The position numbers and the translations under genes are program-made. This document shows, piece after piece, positions 1-7,495 of a DNA stretch of 27,829 nt (the first letter of the stretch is position 1; each line of letters begins with the position of its first letter). Origin of the DNA: UBA3792 sp964426415 (GTDB lineage: Bacteria > Bacillota > Clostridia > Christensenellales > CAG-138); NCBI GenBank assembly GCA_964426415.1, contig CAYRQM010000024.1:1-27829 (forward strand), read 5' to 3'. The notes under the pieces were generated by a model. It did no database searches. It was given only the letters and a program-made list of their open reading frames with translations, and was not told where the DNA came from.

Positions 1-3000
1 TGTCCAAATTGACGTCGCCCATCAGCGGGATATAGGTGTAGACGGCGGTGATCACGTAATCCTGCGTGATGGCAACGTCGGTCAAATCCAAGTCCCAAGC
101 GCCGCTGTAACCCGTCTTGTTGGGAATGACGGGAATCTCAGACAGCGCGGTGTTCCAATCGACGGTGTACTCCCCAACCGTCACACCGTCGGCAAGGTAG
201 GTCACCTTGTAGGTGTTGATCGTGTAGACCGCGTTGACGGCATAATCCTGCGTGATTGCAACGTCGGTCAGGTCGATGTCCCAATAGGGCGCAACTTGAT
301 CGTAGCCTTCCTTTTCCGGCACGGCAGGAATCTCCGCAAGGGTTTTGCCCTCTCTTACATCATACTTCGCGAAGCATACGCCATCGGCATAGTAGCTTAC
401 AGGATACGTTTTGAAAACGTGTGGAAGGGAAACCAACTCGGCATACGGATAATCCGGATTGCCGTCCATCGTCCATGTTGCGGAAAAATCGAAGCCGCCA
501 TAGTTGGACTGCACGCGAAGCTGCGCATCGGTGAATACAGTTGTGCTTCCTGCAACGTCCGCGCCATTGATGCCTCCGGCTGCTGTTCCGACAAGGTAGT
601 AGCAGTTGCTTATGGTGCTGTTGTTCACGCCGCACACGCCGCCCACATAGGAGTCGCCGCTGACCGCGCCGGTGTTATAGCAGTATTTTATCGTGCAAAT
701 GTTGTAGCCGCACACGCCGCCCACTGTATTTCTGGCGCTGACCGCGCCGGTGTTATAGCAGTTTGTGATCGTGCCGCCGTTGGTTTCGCCGCACACGCCG
801 CCGACATTACTTGTGCCGCTGACCGTACCAATGTTATAGCAGTTGGTGATTGTGCCTCTCCAGCTTAAGCCGCACACGCCGCCGACCCAGGTCCATATGC
901 CGCTGACCGTGCCGGTGTTATAGCAGTTGGTGATGGTGCCGAAGTTGTTGTAGCCGCACACGCCGCCCACATAGTAGCTGCTTTGGGTATAAGAATTTAC
1001 CACCCCGAGATTCTTGATCGTTCCGAGGGATATAATTCCAAACAGCCCTTGGTAATCCAAGCTGCTGTTGAGATATACGCCGCTGACCGTATATCCCGCG
1101 CCATCGAAGGTGCCGGTGTATTTGCAGCTGTTTGTGCCGATGGGCGTCCATGCAGTGGGCGTTGCAGTCTCGCCGTTCAGTGTATAACCGCCGCTTGTGT
1201 CAAAGGTTCCCGCGTTGATGGTAATATTCGACGTGAGGATGCCGTTGATGGAATTCGAGCCGCCGTTCACCGTTTCCGCAAACCAGAAAAGGTCGGCGGC
1301 AGAATCAAGCCGGTAGTATGTAATTCCCCCGATTGTCGTGGTCGGCGGTATAGTCTCCGCAAACGGCACGGCGGTATCGCCATTGACGTTGGCGGCAAAT
1401 CGCGCCGTGTCGGACAGTTCATTCAGCCCCACCACATACCGCAGAATCGCGGTTGCATCGGCGGACGTGATGGAGGCGTCGCCGTTGACGTTGGCAAGCG
1501 CAAGCGCTTGCGGGGACAGCACATTCAGCCCGACAATATAGCGCAGCAGCAGCGCGGCGTCTGCCGCCGTGACCGATTTGTCCAAATTGACGTCGCCCAT
1601 CAGCGGGATATAGGTGTAGACGGCGGTGATCACATAATCCTGCGTGATGGCAACGTCGGTCAAATCCACGTCCCAAGCGCCGCTGAAACCCGTCTTGTTG
1701 GGAATGACGGGAATCTCGGTCAGGGTGGCGTTCCAATCCACCGTGTATTCTGCAACCGTCGCACCGTCCGCCACAAACGTGACCGTGTAGGTGTTGATGG
1801 TGTACTTGACGTTCACGGTGTAGTTTTGCGTGATGGCAACGCCAAAAAGGTCGGTTTCCCACACGGGTGCGGTTTGGTCGTAACCCGTCTTTTGGGGAAT
1901 CGCGGGAATCTCGGACAGGGTGGCGTTCCAATCCACCGTGTATTCTGCAACCATCGCGCCGTCCGCCACAAACGTGACCGTGTAGGTGTTGATGGTGTAC
2001 TTGGCGTTCACGGTATAGTTTTGCGTGATGGCAACGCCCGAAAGATCGGTTTCCCATACGGGTGTGGTTTGGTCATGGCCCGTCTTATTGGGAATCGCGG
2101 GAATCTCGGACAGGGTGGTGTTCCAGTCCACCGTGTATTCTGCAACCGTCGCGCCGTCCGCCACAAACGTGACGGTGTAGGTGTTGATGGTGTACTTGGC
2201 GTTCACGGTATAGTTTTGCGTGATGGCAACGCCAAAAAGATCGGTTTCCCACACGGGTGCGGTTTGGTCATAGCCCGTTTTTTGGGGAACTGTGGGAATC
2301 TCGGACAGCGATTGCCCGTCAAGCACTTGCAGCGTGGCAACCACAGCGCCGTCGGCAACGTACTGCACCGTCCAATAGACGGGCGCATTGTTGGAATATT
2401 GCGGATTGCCGTGTTCGGCGTAGTAGACGCTCGCCCCTTCGAACTGCGGAACAGCGTGCGTTCCGATGGTTTGGTACCAAGCCTGCGTGTTGTCGGTGAC
2501 GCCGTTGTTGAGCAGATAGCAGACTTCGCCCGATGCGAACTGCGCGGCAGACTTGGCGGTTGTGCCGCTTGTGCTGTCATCCGCTGCGCCAAGATAATAG
2601 CAGTTTTGGATGGTGCCATTGGCGTTTGCCGAGCAGATGCTGCCTTTGATTGCGTAGGCGCTTGTGTTGATGATCACGCCCGCATGATAGGAGTTTTGGA
2701 TGGTGCCTTTGTTTTGCCCGCAGACGCCGCCATAGTTGTATGCGCCAAAGAAAGCGCCCAAATTGCAGCAATCCTGTATGGTTTGGCTGTCAAGCCCGCC
2801 GCAGACGCCGCCCACATCATTGGTGGCGGTGACCGTGGCAGCATTGCAGCATTTTTGGATGTTGGTGTCGCTTCTGCCGCAGATGCCGCCCACGCTTTGG
2901 CTGCCGCAGCGGAAGGAATTGCTGACGCACACGCGCTCGATCAAGCCGTAGGCTGCATAGCCGAACAGCCCTTGATAGCTTTTCGCGCTGTCGCCGGTAT

Positions 3001-4435
3001 ACAGGCCGGAAATGGAATGCCCTGCGCCGTCGAAGGCGCCCAGATAGATGTTTTGATTGCTGGTGTTAAAATCGCCGATGGGCGTCCATACATCGAGCGT
3101 GCCGCTGTACGCGCCCGCGGTTGTGCCGTTGGCGTCCACATACCAGTCGCCCTGCTTGCCCTCCCGCGTGTCCACATAGCCGACGTTTGTTCCGTCCGTC
3201 ACCTTGACCAAGCCTGTGGCAGCCATGTACTCGAAGGTTTCGTCGTTAAGCGTAATGTCCGCCGTCAGGATGCCGCCTGCCGCCCTATTCTGCGCCGTGC
3301 CGTCGGTCAGCGTGCCGTTGACCAACGCTGCAAACCAATGGAGCTGCCCTGCGTTTGCAATTTCGTAGATTCCGCTCGCGTTGCTGTCCGCTGCCTGATA
3401 CGCGCCGCAGTAGATGCAGACGCCGTTATCATAGCTGTGTCCCGCCGTATCGTGGCGCACATTGCAATAGGACAATGTTTGGGCGTCGCAGTCGGCATAA
3501 GCATAGTAGATCATGCCATGGGTGGAATCCAGCACGGGATATTCGTCCACTGACAGCGTTTGGCGCCAAGGGCTGCCGCCGCTGACGGAACCGTTCAGCC
3601 GATATGCCACTTCGCCCGATTGAAATTTGGATGTCGGCATTGCGGTGCCGCTACCAACGCCGCCGCAGTCGGAAGAATAATAGCTGTTGACGACAATGCC
3701 ATAATTTGATGACACGATCCCGCCCGTATCGGAGGGCGCAGTGATCGAGCCGACGTTGAAGCAGTTCGTGAATGTGCAGAAGGTGGAAGGGGATGCAACA
3801 ATGCCGGCGGCCAAGTTGCCCGTCGCAATAACCTTGCCTGCGTTATAGCAGTTTGTCATGGTGAGCCTGTAACTTTCGGCGCAAAGTCCGCCGACTCTCC
3901 CGACGCCGCTGACGGTGCCCGTGTTGTAGCAATTTGTAATGGTGCATTTGTAGGCGTTCCCGCAGATGGCTCCGACCACGCTGGTCTCCGACGTGCCGGA
4001 ATAGCGGAGGTAGGAATTGACGATGCCAAGGTTCTTTACAACGCCTCCGGTACTGATATGTGCGAACAGACCTTTCGTCTGATTGTTGATATTGATGTAA
4101 ACGCCGCTGATGGTATGCCCATTCCCATCAAACGTGCCCACGAAGCCGTTGTTACTGCTGTCGCCGATGGGCGTCCATTGCGTCCATGAATTGCTGCTTG
4201 AACCGTCGTAGCCGGAAAGATCGCCCGTGTTCAGCACAATATCCGCCGTCATGATGGCGTTGATGGCGCAGGAGCCGCCATTGACCTGCTGGGCAAACCA
4301 TGTCAAATCGGCGGCACTGTCCAGCTGATAGAAGACCGCCCCGTCAATGGTGGTGGTTGGCGGCGCTTCCTCCGCAAGCGATACGGCGGGCAGTGCGCCA
4401 AGCACCAACAATGCCGCCAGCATTCCGGACAGCAC
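1..4435 (-). CDS. Giant secreted GLUG / InlB B-repeat / dockerin protein (3' end beyond window)
   Basis: One frame stays open from 4441 down to base 1, about 1,480 codons, with the C-terminus outside the window. From the N-terminus: a hydrophobic signal-peptide core ending near VSLA|EE; a GLUG region of repeated CYNTGTVSG-VGG units (about residues 70-260); a Cys/His segment ending GVCIYCGA (about 312-347); a second GLUG block (355-625); four 65-residue B-repeats (about 680-940); and a type I dockerin (GDVNLD, NVNGDASI, from about 945). The plan then restarts with PPTTTIGG, GLUG repeats and two B-repeats, and reaches another GDVNLD dockerin at the left edge. Members of these families are secreted adhesins or dockerin-docked surface proteins; ligand and cohesin partner are unknown. 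The in-frame start given is GTG at 4435. It lacks a good Shine-Dalgarno and a basic n-region; the well-served ATG at 4474 is cut off by an amber codon, so this may be a silenced gene. Confidence 0.82.
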   Translation of the reverse strand, partial: MLSGMLAALLVLGALPAVSLAEEAPPTTTIDGAVFYQLDSAADLTWFAQQVNGGSCAINAIMTADIVLNTGDLSGYDGSSSNSWTQWTPIGDSSNNGFVGTFDGNGHTISGVYININNQTKGLFAHISTGGVVKNLGIVNSYLRYSGTSETSVVGAICGNAYKCTITNCYNTGTVSGVGRVGGLCAESYRLTMTNCYNAGKVIATGNLAAGIVASPSTFCTFTNCFNVGSITAPSDTGGIVSSNYGIVVNSYYSSDCGGVGSGTAMPTSKFQSGEVAYRLNGSVSGGSPWRQTLSVDEYPVLDSTHGMIYYAYADCDAQTLSYCNVRHDTAGHSYDNGVCIYCGAYQAADSNASGIYEIANAGQLHWFAALVNGTLTDGTAQNRAAGGILTADITLNDETFEYMAATGLVKVTDGTNVGYVDTREGKQGDWYVDANGTTAGAYSGTLDVWTPIGDFNTSNQNIYLGAFDGAGHSISGLYTGDSAKSYQGLFGYAAYGLIERVCVSNSFRCGSQSVGGICGRSDTNIQKCCNAATVTATNDVGGVCGGLDSQTIQDCCNLGAFFGAYNYGGVCGQNKGTIQNSYHAGVIINTSAYAIKGSICSANANGTIQNCYYLGAADDSTSGTTAKSAAQFASGEVCYLLNNGVTDNTQAWYQTIGTHAVPQFEGASVYYAEHGNPQYSNNAPVYWTVQYVADGAVVATLQVLDGQSLSEIPTVPQKTGYDQTAPVWETDLFGVAITQNYTVNAKYTINTYTVTFVADGATVAEYTVDWNTTLSEIPAIPNKTGHDQTTPVWETDLSGVAITQNYTVNAKYTINTYTVTFVADGAMVAEYTVDWNATLSEIPAIPQKTGYDQTAPVWETDLFGVAITQNYTVNVKYTINTYTVTFVADGATVAEYTVDWNATLTEIPVIPNKTGFSGAWDVDLTDVAITQDYVITAVYTYIPLMGDVNLDKSVTAADAALLLRYIVGLNVLSPQALALANVNGDASITSADATAILRYVVGLNELSDTARFAANVNGDTAVPFAETIPPTTTIGGITYYRLDSAADLFWFAETVNGGSNSINGILTSNITINAGTFDTSGGYTLNGETATPTAWTPIGTNSCKYTGTFDGAGYTVSGVYLNSSLDYQGLFGIISLGTIKNLGVVNSYTQSSYYVGGVCGYNNFGTITNCYNTGTVSGIWTWVGGVCGLSWRGTITNCYNIGTVSGTSNVGGVCGETNGGTITNCYNTGAVSARNTVGGVCGYNICTIKYCYNTGAVSGDSYVGGVCGVNNSTISNCYYLVGTAAGGINGADVAGSTTVFTDAQLRVQSNYGGFDFSATWTMDGNPDYPYAELVSLPHVFKTYPVSYYADGVCFAKYDVREGKTLAEIPAVPEKEGYDQVAPYWDIDLTDVAITQDYAVNAVYTINTYKVTYLADGVTVGEYTVDWNTALSEIPVIPNKTGYSGAWDLDLTDVAITQDYVITAVYTYIPLMGDVNLD
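1621..2400 (-). repeat. Four tandem 195-bp InlB-type B-repeat units
   Basis: The same site (gccgtcSgcmacaaacgt-like) recurs at 1761, 1956, 2151 and 2346, exactly 195 bp apart, giving four 65-residue units. Each reads roughly YTINTYTVTFVADGA, then EYTVDWNATLSEIP, then GYDQTAPVWETDL and GVAITQNYTV. The three copies at lower coordinates are almost identical at base level; the fourth, towards the protein N-terminus, is divergent. These are Listeria-Bacteroides B-repeats, beta-grasp-like stalk modules in surface proteins. Boundaries are approximate because the phase of the unit is arbitrary. Confidence 0.85.
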
Positions 4436-4441
4436 GATTTT

Positions 4442-4474
4442 CTATGATTTTGTTCCGATTCGGTTGTTTCGCAT
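4442..4474 (-). other. Signal-peptide leader start interrupted by in-frame TAG
   Basis: ATG at 4474 has a strong ribosome binding site (AGAAGGAGC, about six bases upstream) and encodes MRNNRIGTKS, a typical basic n-region. The next codon is TAG (4442-4444), and the same frame continues as KIVLSGMLAALL, the hydrophobic core of a signal peptide. Reading AAG instead of TAG would give a textbook export signal, so a single A-to-T change is the simplest explanation. TAG ends ordinary genes here (MBOAT gene at 7496, P-loop gene at 13974), so general recoding of TAG is unlikely. A sequencing error cannot be excluded. Confidence 0.8.
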
Positions 4475-4545
4475 CCAAAGCTCCTTCTCACGGAAGGCTT
4501 CTTGCTTGAAGGAAGCACTTCCAAACGCATAAATTGTTAAAGTTT

Positions 4546-4574
4546 ATCATATAGGATGTGCGGAAAAATGTCAA
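4546..4574 (-). promoter_or_regulatory. Promoter of the giant surface protein gene
   Basis: On the minus strand, TTGACA (4569-4574) and TATGAT (4546-4551) are separated by 17 bases. They lie about 70 bases upstream of the ATG at 4474. This is a near-consensus housekeeping-sigma promoter, so the gene looks transcribed even though its leader holds a stop codon. Confidence 0.75.
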
Positions 4575-4616
4575 TCAAAATCGAGATTGTGATACAACGT
4601 CCTTCAGCAGAACGCA

Positions 4617-6098
4617 TTATGGTGCGGTGGTGCGCAACGACCAAAGCGAAACTTCGCATTGTCCCGCATCGTTGCTGCCAAAGCAGCGGACGGCGCCGTC
4701 TGCATACAGAATTGCGGTATGCACGTTGCCTGCCGCCACCGCAAGGACGTTCGTTTGCCCCGTCACGCCAAACGCATCCGAATCGCGGAACACAAATTCG
4801 GAAACCGTGCCGTCAAAATGCAGCGCCAACACGCGGGTGTCGCTGACCGAAAGGGTGAGAACGTCCGCCCACGACGGCAGAAGGACGCCGCTATTTTGCA
4901 CGGTTCCGTCCTGTCTGAGCCCCACCGCAAAACCCGTGTGCGTCCAAAGCCCCACGAGCTTGGAAAACGATGCCACGTCGCCCGATGCGGTTGTGGTCAT
5001 GGCGCTGCCGTTTTCGCGCAGTGCGGCAAGCCCGAAGCTGCCGCCGCAAAGCGACGTCAAATCCTTTGGCCAAGACGCCGTTTCGGAGAAATCGTGGTAC
5101 CCCGTATAAAGAACCGTGCCGTCTGCGGTCAGCGCCGCCGTGTCGTAATCGCACGCCACGACCTGCACGACGTTTTGCCACGCGCTCACGTTGCATTGCC
5201 CATAGCGATTGTCGCCGCACGCCACGACCGTGCCATCCTCCAAAAGCGCCACGGTGTGGAACGCGCCCGCCGCAATCCTGCGCACGCCGCGCCAACCGTC
5301 CACCGCGCATTGCCCGAATTGGTTGTCGCCGCACGCCACCGCAGTGCCGTCCGCCGTCACGCCCACCGTATGCGAGAATCCCACAGCCAAGACGCCCACG
5401 GGCAACGCGCTGCGTTGTGTGATGAGCGCCGTCAAGTGTGCTAAATCGGCTTCGCTCAAGCCCAAAAAGTCGTTCAACGCCGCGGTTGGGTCGCGCTTTC
5501 CGCAAAGCTCCATGGCAATCTGTCCTGCGCGTTCCATCGCCGCATCGCTTCCAATGTCCAAGTAGGCGGAAATGGCAGCCGACGTCTGCCCCGCTTGATA
5601 CAGCTGCTCTGCAAGCGTCATGCGGCAGCGTTCCGCGCTTTGCACGCTGTCCCGATAGCCGCCAAGCGCCAAGTATGCCGATAAAGCGGTTCCCCAGTCG
5701 CCCGCTTGCTCCGCGCCGTACGCGATCCGATAGCGGCACGCCTGCTCCCATTCGGCTGCGTTTCGATGGTTCGGGATCGTCAAAAACAGCGCCGCCGCCT
5801 GCTCGTATGCGCCCGCTTCCTGCTCGGTCACCGCCTGCCAATAGGTGCATTCCGAACGGATGCGCTCCTGCGTGTCCGCGTCCAATTCGGACGCGAGCGC
5901 ACGCGCACTTGAAAACTCGCCTTGCCAAACGGCGCGCCACGCCAAGTTGGTGCGAATGCGCGGCAAAAAGCAGAGCAGCAGTGTGACCGCCGCAACCAAG
6001 ACGGCGCCCACAGGCAGACAGATTGCAAGATAGGTTTGGGTACGCAAGGCGGGTCGCGTTTGTGTGACGGGTGCTTGCGGTGCGGTCGGTTCGCTCAT
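4617..6098 (-). CDS. Membrane-anchored RCC1 beta-propeller protein
   Basis: 493 residues. A short Pro/Thr-rich cytoplasmic N-terminus precedes one transmembrane helix (about 22-46, LAICLPVGAVLVAAVTLLL). An alpha-helical region with TPR-like character follows (about 55-220: WRAVWQGEFSSARALA, GAYEQAAALF, AGDWGTALSAYLALGGY). From about residue 230 come RCC1-type blades with HTVGVTADGTAVACGDN, YGQC, HTVALLEDGTVVACGDN and a last FGSNDAGQC. RCC1 propellers are protein-interaction platforms; in bacteria they occur in extracytoplasmic proteins of mostly unknown role. The middle blades are degenerate and lack the CGDNxxGQC signature. Its ATG overlaps the stop of the DHHW gene (ATGA at 6095-6098), so the two are translationally coupled. 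It is last in the MBOAT-DHHW operon, which suggests an accessory role at the membrane in glycan modification; that is inference. Confidence 0.85.
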   Translation of the reverse strand: MSEPTAPQAPVTQTRPALRTQTYLAICLPVGAVLVAAVTLLLCFLPRIRTNLAWRAVWQGEFSSARALASELDADTQERIRSECTYWQAVTEQEAGAYEQAAALFLTIPNHRNAAEWEQACRYRIAYGAEQAGDWGTALSAYLALGGYRDSVQSAERCRMTLAEQLYQAGQTSAAISAYLDIGSDAAMERAGQIAMELCGKRDPTAALNDFLGLSEADLAHLTALITQRSALPVGVLAVGFSHTVGVTADGTAVACGDNQFGQCAVDGWRGVRRIAAGAFHTVALLEDGTVVACGDNRYGQCNVSAWQNVVQVVACDYDTAALTADGTVLYTGYHDFSETASWPKDLTSLCGGSFGLAALRENGSAMTTTASGDVASFSKLVGLWTHTGFAVGLRQDGTVQNSGVLLPSWADVLTLSVSDTRVLALHFDGTVSEFVFRDSDAFGVTGQTNVLAVAAGNVHTAILYADGAVRCFGSNDAGQCEVSLWSLRTTAP

Positions 6099-7438
6099 CC
6101 TGCCGCCTCCTCATCCATATGTGCGACGATGGTGCCGTTGGTAAAGAAATTGGAATTGATGCTGGTGGCAAAGCAGACCATGATATAGACGTCGTCGACG
6201 CCGTACGCTTCGATGTATTGCTTGATACCTGCGCCCGCCTCCGTCGCGTCGTAATAGGTGGGGCGAAGGTCGACCATCAGCACCCGATCGTAATGGGGCA
6301 ATAGGAACGGCAGCAGCGCATTGCTGAAGGAATCACCGATTAAAAGCGCCGTGCGTCCCGTCTGAAAGCCCGTTTCGAACAGCCGCCACGGGCCGCGTGT
6401 GCCGCCCAAATAGGCGGTGTAGCTGTTGCGCGCAGGGAACATATAGTCGATTTCCTGCCGATTGACAAGGCGCGTGAGAAGGTAGCTGTGGACGGGACTG
6501 ATGGGCGCAATGACCTCTAACGTGTCTGCCTTTGCACGCAGCGAATCGGCGGATTGGGTGTTGCCCGCCGAGCCGATGAACGACGAATGCACCGTGTAAT
6601 CGTAATCTTCGTACGCCATGGGGCTGACGTTTTGCGCCTGCATCATCGCCGCGTACACGTAGTATGCGCCCAGCGGCGTCCAATGGTGGTCGGTGCGGAA
6701 ATAGACGTATTCGTTCTGTTCCAAATGCTCCAGCAGCACATCACAGCCGTTGACGATCAACACGCCGTCGTCCGCATGCGCCTGCAGCTGCGCTTCTACA
6801 TCGCTGCCCCACGCTACGTTCGTTTCCCGATGGGTTTGATAGCCGATTCCCGTTTGGGCGATGGGCACTTCGGAAAAAATCACATGCCCGTCTTCGGGCA
6901 GCAGTGCGCGAAACGAGTTGAAAATGTGGATGGCGTTTTGCACATTCGCAACGGAAAAGGTGTAGACATGGTCAACCGACCCGTCGGTGCGCGCGATCCA
7001 AAAGGTGGTTTCTTGGATGGCGCCCGCTGCGTCCGTTTCCGCTCCGTCGTCAATGGCAGGCGTTTCGGAAGGCGCTGCGGTTTCATATACAGCACCGTCG
7101 GGCGTAGCGGTTGCCGCCTCCGCCTCCAATGCTTCCATTGCCTGTTTTGCCAACGTATCCGCATCCTGTGGGATGGCAAACAGCGCTTCGGCGTTTGCCG
7201 CCGTATTGACCATGAACGTGCGGCCTGCGATCCCGTCGGAAAGCCAGCTCTCTACGCCCGTAGCAAAGCTGCCGTCGAACACGGTTTCAGCGCTGCAAGC
7301 AGGAAAGCCTGCCAGCATGCGGTTTTCCTCTGTGCTTTCACGGGCAGCACGCGGCGCGGTGCAAAGCGTAACAAGCCCCAGCGCTGCCAGCGCCAGAACC
7401 CACAGATAGCGAAGGAAAAACCCGCGAAACCGTTGCAT
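6095..7438 (-). CDS. DHHW family protein (AlgJ/AlgX-like O-acyltransfer partner)
   Basis: About 447 residues from ATG 7438, which has AAAGGG five bases upstream; an ATG at 7474 is in frame but has no visible Shine-Dalgarno. An N-terminal membrane anchor (FLRYLWVLALAALGLVTL) leads to an extracytoplasmic domain. The family signature TDHHWTPLGAYY lies at about residues 249-260 and a GDSFSNALLPF block, with Ser at about 370, near the C-terminus. Together these match the Ser/Asp/His set of SGNH-like AlgJ/AlgX proteins, which complete O-acetylation of polysaccharide using acyl groups exported by an MBOAT partner. An Ala/Glu/Thr-rich low-complexity stretch (about 110-150) looks like a linker insertion. 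The MBOAT gene ends 57 bases upstream of this start, as expected for such a pair. The modified polymer is not identifiable from the window. Confidence 0.87.
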   Translation of the reverse strand: MQRFRGFFLRYLWVLALAALGLVTLCTAPRAARESTEENRMLAGFPACSAETVFDGSFATGVESWLSDGIAGRTFMVNTAANAEALFAIPQDADTLAKQAMEALEAEAATATPDGAVYETAAPSETPAIDDGAETDAAGAIQETTFWIARTDGSVDHVYTFSVANVQNAIHIFNSFRALLPEDGHVIFSEVPIAQTGIGYQTHRETNVAWGSDVEAQLQAHADDGVLIVNGCDVLLEHLEQNEYVYFRTDHHWTPLGAYYVYAAMMQAQNVSPMAYEDYDYTVHSSFIGSAGNTQSADSLRAKADTLEVIAPISPVHSYLLTRLVNRQEIDYMFPARNSYTAYLGGTRGPWRLFETGFQTGRTALLIGDSFSNALLPFLLPHYDRVLMVDLRPTYYDATEAGAGIKQYIEAYGVDDVYIMVCFATSINSNFFTNGTIVAHMDEEAAG

Positions 7439-7495
7439 GCTTGCCCTTTCTCGCCGCGCAAAGTGCGAGGCCATTGCGCATGGCGTGCGTACCCG

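Noticed and set aside
296..868. Plus-strand frame of 190 codons rich in Ala/His repeats
   Set aside because: Antisense shadow of the GLUG repeats; starts at TTG without a Shine-Dalgarno.
983..3553. Long open frame of 856 codons on the plus strand
   Set aside because: It is codon-aligned antisense to the repeat-rich surface protein; it has no ribosome site, a repetitive Gly/Val/Arg-rich translation and no family motif. The minus frame gives signal peptide, GLUG, B-repeats and dockerin.
4442..4444. Genome-wide recoding of TAG as sense
   Set aside because: TAG ends at least two normal genes here (7496, 13974) at expected family lengths.
4891..6171. Minus-strand frame of 426 codons overlapping the RCC1 gene
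   Set aside because: Arg/Gly/His-rich out-of-frame reading; the neighbouring frame has TM, TPR-like and RCC1 motifs and is coupled to the DHHW gene.
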